From: Rubellimicrobium aerolatum
GTDB taxonomy: Bacteria; Pseudomonadota; Alphaproteobacteria; Rhodobacterales; Rhodobacteraceae
Direction: 5' to 3'
DNA: 64,000 nucleotides
Assembly (NCBI RefSeq): GCF_017872975.1
Contig: NZ_JAGGJP010000005.1
Location: forward strand, 186,001 to 250,000
A program made the position numbers and the translations under genes. Below, in pieces: positions 1 to 9,262 of this stretch. The notes beneath the pieces were generated by a model that was not told the DNA's origin, made no database searches, and saw only the letters and a program-made list of their open reading frames with translations. Each line of letters starts with the position of its first letter. The first letter of the stretch is position 1.

Positions 1-72
1 ATAGGCGATGCCGGCCCCCACCGCCCCGCCCCCTACCACGAGAGCCTTCACCTCGGTCTTGAGCGTCGCCAT
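1..72 (-). CDS. FAD-dependent oxidoreductase, N-terminal fragment (dimethylglycine/sarcosine dehydrogenase-like)
   Basis: Only the first 24 codons are inside the window; the gene runs off the left edge. An ATG at 72-70 opens a frame that stays open to base 1. Residues 12-24 read VVGGGAVGAGIAY, the GxGxxG dinucleotide-binding fingerprint that starts DAO-family flavoproteins. The preceding MATLKTEVKALV resembles the opening of the GcvT-fused dimethylglycine/sarcosine dehydrogenases, which oxidatively demethylate methylated glycines. That family name is inference from 24 residues; another DAO-type oxidase is possible. It is divergent from the carbonic anhydrase gene at 258, so 73-257 should hold both promoters. 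Confidence 0.6.
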   Translation of the reverse strand, partial: MATLKTEVKALVVGGGAVGAGIAY

Positions 73-257
73 GGCCGTCTGTCCCCTGTCCGTTCGCGGA
101 AAGCACCATGGCGCAAGCGGCCGGCGCGCGCGAGAGGGGGGCGACCCCTTGGCGCGCGAAACCGACGCGGATTTGATCCGTCAACGGTTTCTTAGGGATT
201 CCAGGGAAGGATGGCCGTCGTCACCGCACCCACCCGTCCCCAAGGAGGCCCCGAGTC

Positions 258-1016
258 ATGCCGCTGTCCCGCCCCGCCGCCATCCTGGCGCTCCTCCTCG
301 CGCCCGCGCCCCTCCTGGCCGAGGGGGCGGCGCATGACGGCGCGCACTGGAGCTACGAGGGCGAGACCGGGCCCGAGGCCTGGGCCTCGCTCGATCCCGC
401 CAACGCGGCCTGCGCGACCGGCACGCAGCAATCCCCCATCGACCTCGCCGGCGCCATCAAGGGCGAGGTGGGCGCGCTCCGCCGCGACTGGGCGCCGGGG
501 GCGAGCTGGGTGGCCGTCAACAACGGCCACACGATCCAGTTCAACCTCGCCGAGGGGAGCGAGGGGGGCGGGCTGGAGATCGGCAACCGGCGCTACGAGT
601 TGGCGCAGTTCCACTTCCACCACCCGTCCGAGCACGCGGTGGACGCCGCCCACAGCGACATGGAGGTGCATTTCGTCCACAAGGCCGAGGATGGGGCGTT
701 GGCGGTGATCGGGGTGATGCTGACGGGCGGCGGCGGGCCGGGGCTGCTCGACGCGCTGTTCCAGGTCGCCCCCGCCGTGGAGGGCGAGGCCCCGGCGGGC
801 GCCGCCGACCCGTCGAGCCTCCTGCCGACGGAGGGGGGATTTTACCGCTACGAAGGCTCGCTGACGACGCCGCCCTGCACGGAGTCGGTGACGTGGACGG
901 TGATGACGCAGCCGGTGGCGGTGTCCGATCAGGTGGTCGCGGCCTTCGCGACGGTGTTTCCCAACGACGCCCGGCCGATCCAGCCGCTGAACCGGCGGTA
1001 TCTGCTGCTGAACTAG
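258..1016 (+). CDS. Alpha-type carbonic anhydrase, periplasmic
   Basis: Zinc enzyme interconverting CO2 and bicarbonate. The 252-residue protein begins with a cleavable-looking signal peptide (hydrophobic residues 8-20, cleavage near Ala-Glu), so it should act in the periplasm. The body matches the alpha class: QSPIDL near residue 56, NNGH, then the zinc ligands His119 and His121 in FHFHHPSEH and His138 in EVHFVH, followed by GSLTTPPC, which contains the conserved TTPPCTE loop. Length is normal for bacterial alpha carbonic anhydrases. The ATG is preceded by AAGGAGG-like sequence at 242-248. It stands alone on the plus strand, 60 bp before panC. Confidence 0.93.
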   Translation: MPLSRPAAILALLLAPAPLLAEGAAHDGAHWSYEGETGPEAWASLDPANAACATGTQQSPIDLAGAIKGEVGALRRDWAPGASWVAVNNGHTIQFNLAEGSEGGGLEIGNRRYELAQFHFHHPSEHAVDAAHSDMEVHFVHKAEDGALAVIGVMLTGGGGPGLLDALFQVAPAVEGEAPAGAADPSSLLPTEGGFYRYEGSLTTPPCTESVTWTVMTQPVAVSDQVVAAFATVFPNDARPIQPLNRRYLLLN

Positions 1017-1076
1017 GGCCGGCCTTGCCGCCTCCGTTCCGCGCTCCTAAGACAAAGGCGCGAGGGGGGGGACGCC

Positions 1077-1949
1077 ATGGAGACCTGCGAGACCGTCGCC
1101 GCGATGCGGACGCTCCGCCGAGGCTGGGCGGGCCATGGGACGGGCCAAGCCTCGGGGCGCGTGGCGCTGGTGCCGACCATGGGCGCGCTCCATGCCGGGC
1201 ACATGGCGCTGGTGGCGGAGGCGCGGCGGCGGGCTGACCGGGTGGTGGCCTCGATCTTCGTGAACCCGACGCAGTTCGGCGATCCCAGGGACTTGGAAAC
1301 CTATCCCCGCACGCTGGACGCCGACCGGGCGATGCTGGAGGAGGCCGGCGTGGACGCGCTGTTCCTGCCCCCGGTCGCCGAGATGTATCCGGAAGGCGAC
1401 GAGACGGTAGTGGAGACGGTGCGGCTGTCGGGCCTCTTCCACGGCGCGGTGCGGCCCGGCCATTTCCGGGGTGTGGCGACGGTGGTCTGCAAGCTCCTCA
1501 ACATCGTGCAGCCGGATGTCGCGCTGTTCGGGGAGAAGGACTACCAGCAGCTCGCGGTCATCCGGCGGATGGTGCGCGACCTGCACCTGCCCGTCGAGAT
1601 CGTCGGCGTGCCGACGCTGCGCGAGGCGGACGGCCTCGCCATGTCGTCGCGCAACGTGCGGCTGGACCCCGAGGCGCGGGAGGCGGCGCTCGTGCTGTCC
1701 CGCGCGCTCGACCGCGCCGAGGCGCTGGCGGCGGAGGGCGCGACGGTGGAGCGCATGGCCGAGGCGATCCGCGCCACGGTCGCGGAGGAGCCGCGCGCGA
1801 CGCTGAAGGGTCTCGACATCGTGGACGCCGAGCGGTTCACGCCCGTCGTGCGCCACCTGACCCGCCGCGCGGGCATCATGCTTTCGGCCGAGGTCGGGGG
1901 CGTGCTGCTGATCGACCAGCGCGAGGTCGGGCCGGAGGGGCCGCGATGA
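1077..1949 (+). CDS. panC: Pantothenate synthetase
   Basis: Condenses pantoate with beta-alanine using ATP to make pantothenate (vitamin B5, the coenzyme A precursor); cytosolic. The 290-residue protein carries the nucleotidyl-transferase HxGH variant in [12 protein letters not shown] (near residue 33), [15 protein letters not shown] and the SSRN loop that stands where KMSKS sits in related enzymes. Length is typical. A G-rich ribosome site lies just before the ATG. panB follows about 200 bp downstream, so the two dedicated pantothenate steps are encoded together. Confidence 0.96.
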   Translation: METCETVAAMRTLRRGWAGHGTGQASGRVALVPTMGALHAGHMALVAEARRRADRVVASIFVNPTQFGDPRDLETYPRTLDADRAMLEEAGVDALFLPPVAEMYPEGDETVVETVRLSGLFHGAVRPGHFRGVATVVCKLLNIVQPDVALFGEKDYQQLAVIRRMVRDLHLPVEIVGVPTLREADGLAMSSRNVRLDPEAREAALVLSRALDRAEALAAEGATVERMAEAIRATVAEEPRATLKGLDIVDAERFTPVVRHLTRRAGIMLSAEVGGVLLIDQREVGPEGPR

Positions 1950-2148
1950 CCGCGCGGCCTGTCCTTGCCTTCCCCTGTGTCCCGGCCCGCCGTGGCGAGG
2001 TCTATCGTCGTCTCCCCATCGGCCGGCGCGAGGTCGGATGCGGGGGAGGCGCAAGGACCGCCGCTCCCATCCGCCCAGCCGCCGGTCCGCCACGGCGCGC
2101 GGGCGCCCTGCCGACCCTCCCGCGCGAGACCCAGCCCCAGGAGCCCCG

Positions 2149-2961
2149 ATGAGCACCCAAGCCCCCGTCCGCCGCATCACGGTGCCGCAGATCCGCGCCC
2201 GCAAGGGCGGCGAGCCCATCGTCTCGCTGACCAGCTACCACGCCCATACGGCGGCCATCGTGGACCGCTACGCCGACTTCATCCTGGTGGGCGACAGCCT
2301 CGGCATGGTGATGCACGGGATGGAGTCGACGGTGGGCGTGCCGCTCGACCTCATGGTGATGCACGGGCGGGCGGTGGTGCGCGGCACGAAACGGGCGCTG
2401 GTGGTCGTGGACATGCCCTTCGGCACCTACGAGGAAAGCCCGGCCATGGCCTTCCGCAACGCCGCGCACATCATGAAGGAAACCCAGTGCGGGGCCGTGA
2501 AGCTGGAGGGCGGCGCCCGCATGGGCGAGACGATCCGCTTCCTGACGGAGCGGGGCATCCCCGTCATGGCGCATATCGGGCTGACGCCGCAGTCGAGCCA
2601 CGTCATGGGCGGGTTCAAGACGCAGGGGCGGGACGAGGAGACCTGGCCCCTTCACGAGGAGGACGCCCGCGTCGTGGCCGAGGCCGGGGCCTTCGCCGTG
2701 GTGCTGGAGGGGATGGTGGAGCCTCTCGCCGCCCGCATCACCGGGCAGGTGGCGATCCCGACCATCGGCATCGGCGCCTCGGCGGCCTGCGACGGGCAGA
2801 TCCTGGTGCTGGAGGACATGCTGGGGCTCAACCCCAACCGGCCGCCGAAGTTCGTCAAGGTCTATGGCCAGCTCGGGGCGATGATCGAGGAGGCCGTGAA
2901 GGCCTACGCCGAGGAGGTGCGCTCCCGCGCCTTCCCCGGCGAGGATCAGGTCTATCGGTGA
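2149..2961 (+). CDS. panB: 3-methyl-2-oxobutanoate hydroxymethyltransferase (ketopantoate hydroxymethyltransferase)
   Basis: Transfers a hydroxymethyl group from 5,10-methylenetetrahydrofolate to 2-oxoisovalerate to give ketopantoate, the first committed step to pantothenate. The 270-residue protein has the family signatures [11 protein letters not shown] (metal and substrate binding), [18 protein letters not shown] and IGIGAS. The open frame extends upstream to 2038, but the extension is arginine/proline-rich and unlike the family. The ATG at 2149 has AGGAG at 2138-2142 and gives the standard N-terminus, so it was chosen. A strong hairpin follows the stop codon. Confidence 0.95.
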   Translation: MSTQAPVRRITVPQIRARKGGEPIVSLTSYHAHTAAIVDRYADFILVGDSLGMVMHGMESTVGVPLDLMVMHGRAVVRGTKRALVVVDMPFGTYEESPAMAFRNAAHIMKETQCGAVKLEGGARMGETIRFLTERGIPVMAHIGLTPQSSHVMGGFKTQGRDEETWPLHEEDARVVAEAGAFAVVLEGMVEPLAARITGQVAIPTIGIGASAACDGQILVLEDMLGLNPNRPPKFVKVYGQLGAMIEEAVKAYAEEVRSRAFPGEDQVYR

Positions 2962-2965
2962 CGAA

Positions 2966-2986
2966 GGCCCCCCGCGACGGGGGGCC
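2966..2986. terminator. Bidirectional hairpin between panB and the DUF1328 gene
   Basis: GGCCCCCCG at 2966-2974 pairs perfectly with CGGGGGGCC at 2978-2986 around a CGA loop. It lies four bases after the panB stop and before the convergent stop at 3010, so it can serve both strands. There is no T-run on either side, as is usual for the terminators in this GC-rich window. Confidence 0.6.
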
Positions 2987-3009
2987 CCGCCAGCGTCAGA
3001 CCGGCCCGA

Positions 3010-3183
3010 TCAAACGGGGGGGCGGCCCCGCACGGCGCGCGCGATCATCGCGACCACGAACAGCGCGATGAACACGAAGAAGATGATCTGCGCGATCCCG
3101 GCCGAGGCGGAGGCGATGCCCCCGAAGCCGAAGAGCGCGGCGATCAGGGCGATGACGAGGAAGGTGACGGCCCATCCGAGCAT
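3010..3183 (-). CDS. Small DUF1328 (YtjA-like) membrane protein
   Basis: A 57-residue protein starting [20 protein letters not shown] with a second hydrophobic stretch [19 protein letters not shown]; two transmembrane helices separated by a glycine/alanine turn. This is the DUF1328 pattern, a family of unknown biochemical role often found in stress-related or envelope contexts (family knowledge). AGGAGA sits eight bases before the ATG. It is divergent from the quinone reductase gene at 3319 and convergent with panB. The longer open frame upstream is not protein-like. Confidence 0.85.
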   Translation of the reverse strand: MLGWAVTFLVIALIAALFGFGGIASASAGIAQIIFFVFIALFVVAMIARAVRGRPPV

Positions 3184-3318
3184 TGGGTTCTCCTTTCGGA
3201 AACAGGCATTTGCCCATTCAACGCCGCGTCGCGGGCAAGGTTCCGCCGATGTTCGCGGGCTGTTCACAGGCCCGAGGGTTGGGGCTAGGCTGACCCCCGG
3301 ACCAGCGAGGAAGACCGC

Positions 3319-4305
3319 ATGACCGCCACAGCCCGCACCGTCGTCATCCGCCAGCATGGCGGCCCCGAGGTGATGATGCTGGAGGACCGCCCGCTGGGCG
3401 AGCCCGGCCCCGGCGAGGTCCGCATCCGCCACCACGCGGTCGGGCTCAACTTCATCGACGTGTATCAGCGGTCGGGGCTCTACGCGATGCCGCTGCCGGC
3501 CGCCCTGGGACAGGAGGGGGCGGGGATCGTCGAGGCGGTGGGCGAGGGCGTCACGCACCTGAAGGCCGGCGACCGCGCGGCCTATGGCGGCGGGCCGTCC
3601 GGCGCCTATGCCGAGGCGCGGGTGATGCCCGCCGGGGCCGTGGTGCCTCTGCCCGAGGGGATCGCCTTCGAGGACGCGGCGGCGATCATGCTCAAGGGCC
3701 TGACGGTGCAGTTCCTGTTCCGCCGCACGGTGCCGATCGCGTCGGGCGACACCGTGCTGCTGCACGCCGCCGCCGGGGGCGTGGGGCTGCTGGCCTGCCA
3801 ATGGGCGCGGTCCGAAGGCATCCGCGTCATCGCCGTGGCGGGTGGCCCCGAGAAATGCGCGCGGGCGCTGGAGCATGGGGCCATCCACGCCATCGACACG
3901 CGGGCCGTGCCCGACATCGCCGCCGAGGTGCGGCGGCTGACGGGCGGGCGCGGCGTGGACGTGGTGATGGACGGCGTGGGGCGCGACACCTTCGAGGCCT
4001 CGCTCGACAGCCTGCGGCCGCTCGGCATGATGATCTCGTTCGGGAACGCCAGCGGCAAGGTGCCGCCGGTGGACCTGATGGCGCTGGCGTCGCGCGGGTC
4101 GCTCAAGATCACGCGGCCGACGCTGTTCACCCACATCGCCGACCCGGAGGCCTGCCGGGCGATGGCGGCGGACCTGTTCGGCAAGGTGGTGGCGGGCGAG
4201 GTGACGGCCCAGGTGGGGCAGCGGTTCCGGCTGGACGAGGTGGCCGAGGCGCACCGCGCGCTGGAGGCGCGGGAAACGACCGGATCGACGGTGCTGATCC
4301 CCTGA
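3319..4305 (+). CDS. NADPH:quinone oxidoreductase (zinc-independent MDR family)
   Basis: A 328-residue medium-chain dehydrogenase/reductase of the quinone reductase (Qor, zeta-crystallin) branch, predicted to reduce quinones or other enones with NADPH in the cytosol. It has the N-terminal GroES-like fold ([27 protein letters not shown]), no catalytic-zinc cysteine ligands, and the Rossmann motif [15 protein letters not shown] near residues 156-170. The [16 protein letters not shown] stretch is characteristic of Qor. The substrate is not determinable here. Convergent with the SDR gene at 4319, with 13 bases between the stop codons. Confidence 0.88.
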   Translation: MTATARTVVIRQHGGPEVMMLEDRPLGEPGPGEVRIRHHAVGLNFIDVYQRSGLYAMPLPAALGQEGAGIVEAVGEGVTHLKAGDRAAYGGGPSGAYAEARVMPAGAVVPLPEGIAFEDAAAIMLKGLTVQFLFRRTVPIASGDTVLLHAAAGGVGLLACQWARSEGIRVIAVAGGPEKCARALEHGAIHAIDTRAVPDIAAEVRRLTGGRGVDVVMDGVGRDTFEASLDSLRPLGMMISFGNASGKVPPVDLMALASRGSLKITRPTLFTHIADPEACRAMAADLFGKVVAGEVTAQVGQRFRLDEVAEAHRALEARETTGSTVLIP

Positions 4306-4318
4306 GGCGCGCGGCCGG

Positions 4319-5236
<918 letters not shown>

Positions 5237-5268
5237 TCACCGCGCGGCCGGGGCCGCCGGGAGGTTTC

Positions 5269-5889
5269 ATGGCATTCGGGGGCGGCATGGGGAAGCGGCG
5301 CGGACTTCGCCTCGGGTTGGCGGTCCTGGCGCTTTGCGCGGGACCGGTGGGGGCGCAGGTGCGCCCGCTGGCGCGGCCGGCCACCCTGAGCCCCCCCGCC
5401 CCCGAGGAGGCGGTCGTCCCCGTCGCGCAGCCGCCCGCGCCGGTCGTGCCGACGCCGCCGACCGTGGGGTCGGAGACCAGCCTGCCGCTGCCGCGCTACG
5501 TGTCTCTCAAGACCGACGAGGGCAACGCCCGGCGCGGCCCGGCGCTGGACCAGCGCATCGACTGGGTGTTCGTGCGCGAGGACATGCCGCTGCGGATCAC
5601 CGCCGAATACGGCCATTGGCGGCGGGTCGAGGACCGGGACGGCCAGGGCGGCTGGGTGCACTATTCGCTGCTGTCGGGGACGCGGACGGTCCTTGTCACC
5701 GAGGACCGGATGCCGCTGCGCGCCAAGCCCGACGAGGGCGCGCCGGGGGTGGCGCTGCTGGAGGCGAACGTGGTGGCGCGGCTGGAGTCCTGCGAGCCGG
5801 ACTGGTGCCGGATCACCGCCGGCGGCTATGGCGGCTGGGCCCCCAAGGCGGCGCTTTGGGGCGTCGATCCGGCCGAGGTCATCGAGTAG
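5269..5889 (+). CDS. Exported bacterial SH3-domain protein
   Basis: A 206-residue protein with a signal peptide (basic GKRR, then LRLGLAVLALCAGPVGAQ), a proline-rich linker (residues about 30-70) and two consecutive SH3b-type repeats: RYVSLKTDEGNARRGPALD...GGWVHYSLL and TEDRMPLRAKPDEGAP...GYGGWAPKAAL. SH3b domains usually bind cell-wall peptides or help localise proteins in the periplasm; no enzymatic domain is visible. GGGAGG at 5259-5264 supports the ATG at 5269 rather than the upstream one at 5215. The tandem SH3 arrangement resembles the SH3-domain family COG3807 common in alphaproteobacteria. Confidence 0.85.
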   Translation: MAFGGGMGKRRGLRLGLAVLALCAGPVGAQVRPLARPATLSPPAPEEAVVPVAQPPAPVVPTPPTVGSETSLPLPRYVSLKTDEGNARRGPALDQRIDWVFVREDMPLRITAEYGHWRRVEDRDGQGGWVHYSLLSGTRTVLVTEDRMPLRAKPDEGAPGVALLEANVVARLESCEPDWCRITAGGYGGWAPKAALWGVDPAEVIE

Positions 5890-5901
5890 GCGCGTCGGGG
5901 C

Positions 5902-7143
5902 TCAGGCCAGGGCGGCGTCCTCGGCGGCGGCGAACATCCGGCCGCGCTCCGCGATGAGGACGCAGACGACCGCCAGCGCGCCCAGGACGAAGTAGCCCGC
6001 CGCCGTGGGGATCACGGTTCCGTCGAACTGCTGGCCGACGAAGCCGCCCATCAGCGCGCCGCCCAGGGTCTGGATGAAGCCGAAGACCGACGAGGCCGTG
6101 CCCGCCACCGCGCCCAAGGGCTGGAGCGAGAGCGAGTTCATGTTGGACGCCGCCCAGCCGAACATGAACATGACGCCGGACAGGAGCCCCAGGAACAGCC
6201 AGAGCGGCGGGTGGCCGTCGAGCGCGACGCTGGCGAGGAGGAGGAGGCCGCTGAGGCCGGTGAAGGCGAGGATGGCGAGGTGCGAGATGTTCCGCATCCC
6301 CCAGCGCCGCACGATGCGCGAGTTGAGGAAGGACGACACCGCCATGAGGCCCGCCACGAAGGCGAAGGCCGCCGGGAACCACACGCCCAGGCCGTAGATG
6401 TCCACGTAGATCTGCTGCGCCGTGCTGATGAAGCCGAACAGCGCCCCGAAGGTGCAGGTGCCCGCCATCGCATACCAGAAGGCGGCGCGGTTCGAGACCA
6501 CGATGCGGAAGCCGCCGAAGATCGAGGCCGCCGTGAGCGGCCGGCGTTGGGCGGGGGCCAGCGTCTCGGGGAGGCGCAGGAAGGCCCAGCCGCCGAAGGC
6601 CAGCGCGAGGACGCCCATGAACAGGAAGATGCTCTGCCATGGCGCGAAGGCCAGCAGGACCTCGCCGATGGAGGGGGCGACGACGGGGATGACCATGAAG
6701 ACCATGAAGGCGAGCGACATGACCTCGGCCATGGCGCTGCCCGAGAAGCGGTCGCGCACGACGGCGACGGCGATGACGCGGGTCGAGGCGGCGCCGAGGC
6801 CCTGCACGAGGCGCATCGCCAGCAGCATCCCGAAGCTGGGCGCGGCGGCGGCGGCCAGGGCGGCGGCGATGTAGAGGCCGATCCCGAGGAGCAGCGGCAT
6901 CCGGCGGCCGAAGCGGTCGGACAGCGGCCCGACGAGGAGCTGGCCCACGCCGAAGCCCAGCATGTAGACGGACACGACGTATTGCCGGTCGTTGGCGTTC
7001 GCGATGCCCAGCGCCTCGGCCATGTGCGGCAGCGCCGGCAGCATCACGTCGATGGCGAGGGCGTTGAGCGACATGATCGCGGCGATCAGGGCGACGAACT
7101 CGGGGCGGGAGAGCGCCCCCAGGTGCGGATGCGGCTGGGTCAT
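5902..7143 (-). CDS. MFS multidrug transporter, Bcr/CflA family
   Basis: A 413-residue integral membrane protein with about 12 hydrophobic segments. It carries the major-facilitator motif A as GPLSDRFGRRMPLL after the second helix and the family's LPALPHMAEAL periplasmic loop after helix one, typical of the Bcr/CflA drug:proton antiporters. It should export small amphipathic compounds across the inner membrane; the substrate is unknown. Its stop codon is 12 bp from that of the convergent SH3 gene. No dedicated regulator is adjacent. Confidence 0.9.
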   Translation of the reverse strand: MTQPHPHLGALSRPEFVALIAAIMSLNALAIDVMLPALPHMAEALGIANANDRQYVVSVYMLGFGVGQLLVGPLSDRFGRRMPLLLGIGLYIAAALAAAAAPSFGMLLAMRLVQGLGAASTRVIAVAVVRDRFSGSAMAEVMSLAFMVFMVIPVVAPSIGEVLLAFAPWQSIFLFMGVLALAFGGWAFLRLPETLAPAQRRPLTAASIFGGFRIVVSNRAAFWYAMAGTCTFGALFGFISTAQQIYVDIYGLGVWFPAAFAFVAGLMAVSSFLNSRIVRRWGMRNISHLAILAFTGLSGLLLLASVALDGHPPLWLFLGLLSGVMFMFGWAASNMNSLSLQPLGAVAGTASSVFGFIQTLGGALMGGFVGQQFDGTVIPTAAGYFVLGALAVVCVLIAERGRMFAAAEDAALA

Positions 7144-7298
7144 CGAAGGTCCGGGCGGGTGGAAACGGGGAACGGGTGGGGTCGCGGATGGGGAAACGAG
7201 GGCCGCAGCTAGGCCGGTGGCCCGCGCCGTCGAGTCCCCGGTGTTTCACATCGAACCGGGGAGTTCAACGCATGGCCGCCATGCCGGGGGCGGCGGGC

Positions 7299-7367
7299 CC
7301 TGGCCCCGGCTTGCCCTGGCCCCGGCTTGCCTTGGCCCCGGCTTGCCTTGGCCCCGGCTTGCCTTGG
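7299..7367. repeat. 16-bp tandem repeat, four copies
   Basis: Four head-to-tail copies of a 16-base unit (CCTGGCCCCGGCTTGC, later copies CTTGGCCCCGGCTTGC) occupy 7299-7362, with a five-base partial copy after. The unit is not a multiple of three, so it is not a peptide repeat. It lies in the 300-bp gap between the divergent MFS and aminomutase-like genes, where promoters should be. Confidence 0.9.
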
Positions 7368-7444
7368 ATCGCCCGAGCCTCTAGTGCGGGCGACCGGCGC
7401 GCGGGGCCGTCCCGCGCCCGGCCCGGCGCGAAGGACCCGACCGC

Positions 7445-8512
7445 ATGACCCGCGACACGATCCGCAGCCCCCGCGCTCTCGTCGAGGCGGGGCTGGTTCC
7501 CGAAGCGGCGCGGGCGGGGCTGGAGGCGGTGGCGGCGCGCTATGCCGTCGCGATCACGCCGGCGATGGCGGACCTCGTGGCGCTGGATGACCCCGCCGAC
7601 CCGATCGCCCGGCAGTTCGTGCCCGATCCGTCCGAGCTGGAGGCCACGGCGGAGGAGCGGGCCGATCCCATCGGCGACGGGGCGCACAGCCCGGTGCCGG
7701 GGATCGTGCACCGCTACCCCGACCGGGTGCTGCTGAAGCCGCTGCACGTCTGCCCGGTCTACTGCCGGTTCTGCTTCCGGCGCGAGATGGTCGGGCCCGA
7801 GGGGCTGGGGCAGCTTTCGCCCGAGGAGACCGAGGCGGCGCTGGCCTATGTCGCCGGGCGGCCGGAGGTCTGGGAGGTGGTGGTGACGGGGGGCGACCCC
7901 TTGATGCTGTCGCCCCGGCGGCTGCGGGAGATCGTGGAGCGGCTGGGCGCGATCCCCCATGTGCGGGTGGTGCGGTTCCATTCCCGCGTGCCGTCGGTCG
8001 CGCCCGAGCGGGTGACGGCCGAGATGGCGGCGGCCCTGCGGGCGAGCCCCGACCTCGCGGTGTTCGTCGCGCTGCACGCCAACCACGCCCGCGAGATGAC
8101 GCCCGAGGCGCGGGCGGCCTGCGCGCGGCTGGTGGATGCGGGGGTGCCGATGCTGGGGCAGACGGTGCTGCTGCGGGGGGTGAACGACAGCGCGGCGGCG
8201 CTGGAGGCGCTGCTGCGGGCGATGGTCGAGGCGCGGGTGAAGCCGTATTACCTGCACCACCCGGACCTCGCGCCCGGCACGTCGGGCTTCCGGCTGCCCA
8301 TCGCCGAGGGGCAGGCGATCCTGCGGGCGCTGCGGGGGCGGGTGTCGGGGCTGTGCCAGCCGAGCTACGTGCTCGACCTGCCGGGGGGGCACGGGAAGGT
8401 GCCGCTGGGGCCGTCCTTTGCGGTGCCGGACCCGGACAGGCCGGGGGGGCATCTGGTCGAGGACCACGCGGGGCGGGTCCATGCCTATCCGCCGGAGGGC
8501 GGGGAGGGCTGA
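7445..8512 (+). CDS. Lysine 2,3-aminomutase-like radical SAM/PLP enzyme
   Basis: A 355-residue radical SAM protein. The iron-sulfur motif is Cys103, Cys107, Cys110 in CPVYCRFCFRRE; GGDPLML follows, and a C-terminal PGGHGKVPLG holds the predicted PLP lysine, Lys318. The family interconverts alpha- and beta-lysine (KamA) or supplies beta-lysine to elongation factor P (EpmB). The length fits the shorter EpmB-like group better than the ~416-residue clostridial aminomutase. No efp or epmA gene is adjacent, so the actual substrate (free lysine or EF-P lysine) cannot be decided from context. Confidence 0.85.
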   Translation: MTRDTIRSPRALVEAGLVPEAARAGLEAVAARYAVAITPAMADLVALDDPADPIARQFVPDPSELEATAEERADPIGDGAHSPVPGIVHRYPDRVLLKPLHVCPVYCRFCFRREMVGPEGLGQLSPEETEAALAYVAGRPEVWEVVVTGGDPLMLSPRRLREIVERLGAIPHVRVVRFHSRVPSVAPERVTAEMAAALRASPDLAVFVALHANHAREMTPEARAACARLVDAGVPMLGQTVLLRGVNDSAAALEALLRAMVEARVKPYYLHHPDLAPGTSGFRLPIAEGQAILRALRGRVSGLCQPSYVLDLPGGHGKVPLGPSFAVPDPDRPGGHLVEDHAGRVHAYPPEGGEG

Positions 8513-8789
8513 GCGGATGCGAGTCCCATGCCCGGCCGGCGCGGCTGTTCTGGCGCGCGCCGGCGGGGATGGGGGCCGTGGTGCCGGATTGACTGCCCGG
8601 CCCACGGGAGGCGCGTGCACGACGCGCCGGCGGCTGGGACCTCTCGCCCAGGTGGCGTTTGGGCCAGCGGCCCGTCGCGCTGTCAAACAGACCGGCCGGG
8701 GGCGAGGGGACCTCCGGCGCGGGGGGAGGCCGCGTGGGCGGGCCTCAGGGGGGCGCGGAGGTCGCGAGGGACTCCGGGCCGCGTGGGAG

Positions 8790-8852
8790 GGAGAATCGCA
8801 CGCGGGCGTTAACGGGGCCTGACAGCAACGGGCGTTGCGTGTTGCGTGGCAT
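8790..8852 (+). repeat. Dispersed GTTAAC...GACAGCAACG element, copy 1
   Basis: Shares GCGTTAACG, a short variable spacer, then CTGACAGCAACG with the copies at 31101 and 38405. The downstream half (the CTCAG...GATTCGCGCAAC part of the other copies) has diverged here. No coding potential in any frame fits all copies. Confidence 0.75.
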
Positions 8853-8943
8853 TTTAGGGATCGGGGGGCCGGGAAGCGGCGGCTCCGCTGGCGTGGGCGG
8901 GGCTCCATCCCACCAGCGCGCGGCGCGGGCGGAGGCGGGGCTT

Positions 8944-8969
8944 GCGTATTTGGGCCAAGTTGAGAGGGC
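8944..8969 (+). repeat. Dispersed TTTGGGCCAAG element, copy 1
   Basis: 26 bases identical to the reverse complement of 31276-31301; the core is TTTGGGCCAAGTTGAGAGG. Here it is single; the other copy is followed by an inverted half copy that makes a palindrome. Confidence 0.85.
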
Positions 8970-9106
8970 GGCGCGGGCGCGGGGGGCCGCCGGCGCGCGG
9001 CGGGGTGGAGCCCCACCCTGCGGGGCGGAGGCCGTGCCGACCCATCGGCAAGGGGGGCTAGGCGGCGGCCGGGGACGCGGCCGGGGACGCGGCGGGCGGT
9101 GCCCTC

Positions 9107-9135
9107 TTTTCCCCGCGACGGAACGCCGTTATGGT
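9107..9135 (+). promoter_or_regulatory. Candidate leuA promoter
   Basis: TTTTCC at 9107-9112 and TATGGT at 9130-9135 are separated by 17 bases. Initiation seven bases on, near 9142, would place the leader-peptide ATG (9144) practically at the 5' end. The -35 box is a weak match to consensus, so this is a proposal only. Confidence 0.4.
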
Positions 9136-9143
9136 CCCCGCCC

Positions 9144-9185
9144 ATGACGCCGCGCGCCCTCCTCCTCCTGCTTAGCCGCCTCTGA
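9144..9185 (+). CDS. Leucine leader peptide of leuA
   Basis: A 13-codon open frame, MTPRALLLLLSRL, ending in TGA. It contains five consecutive leucine codons (CTC CTC CTC CTG CTT) and a sixth before the stop, the hallmark of a ribosome-mediated leucine attenuator. It lies 77 bases before leuA, the first enzyme of leucine synthesis. There is no Shine-Dalgarno site before its ATG, and the candidate promoter would leave almost no 5' leader. Stalling at the Leu codons when charged tRNA-Leu is scarce should alter folding of the RNA that follows. Confidence 0.82.
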   Translation: MTPRALLLLLSRL

Positions 9186-9229
9186 GCGGGCCGGTCCGGC
9201 GCGCCGCTCGGAGGGGATCACCGCGCCGG
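9184..9229 (+). promoter_or_regulatory. Attenuator region with competing stems
   Basis: Stem 1 pairs GAGCGG (9184-9189) with CCGCTC (9204-9209), starting in the leader stop codon. Stem 2 pairs CCGGCGCG (9196-9203) with CGCGCCGG (9222-9229). Stem 2's left arm lies in the loop of stem 1, so the two exclude each other. A ribosome stalled on the leucine codons would cover the left arm of stem 1 and favour stem 2. No T-run follows either stem, so termination may be Rho-assisted or control may be at another level. Confidence 0.6.
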
Positions 9230-9262
9230 AGCAGGAGAAACCCCCAGAAGGATCAGCACGTC

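Larger units (their letters stand above)
8513..9106. other. Gene-less repeat island between the aminomutase-like gene and leuA
   Basis: About 600 bases without a credible coding region; the frames present are short, arginine/glycine-rich and mutually overlapping. It holds, in order, one copy of the GACAGCAACG element (8790-8852), a GGGCTCCATCCCACC half-palindrome (about 8903-8917), one copy of the TTTGGGCCAAG element (8944-8969), a GGGTGG/CCACCC hairpin (9003-9018) and two copies of a 12-bp unit GGCCGGGGACGC near 9067-9090. The same kinds of element recur in the island at 30838-31358. Confidence 0.75.

Noticed and set aside
1946-2152. A 68-codon frame between panC and panB starting in an ATGA overlap
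   Set aside because: Proline/arginine-rich with no visible fold; the overlap alone is weak evidence. The gap is otherwise featureless.
7299-7367. Possible CRISPR array
   Set aside because: Units are 16 bp, directly adjacent and without spacers, and no cas genes are present.
8528-8822. Short plus-strand frames after the aminomutase-like gene
   Set aside because: Three frames are open at once with Gly/Arg/Pro-rich products, no ribosome sites and no similarity to anything recognised; the region is repeat DNA.
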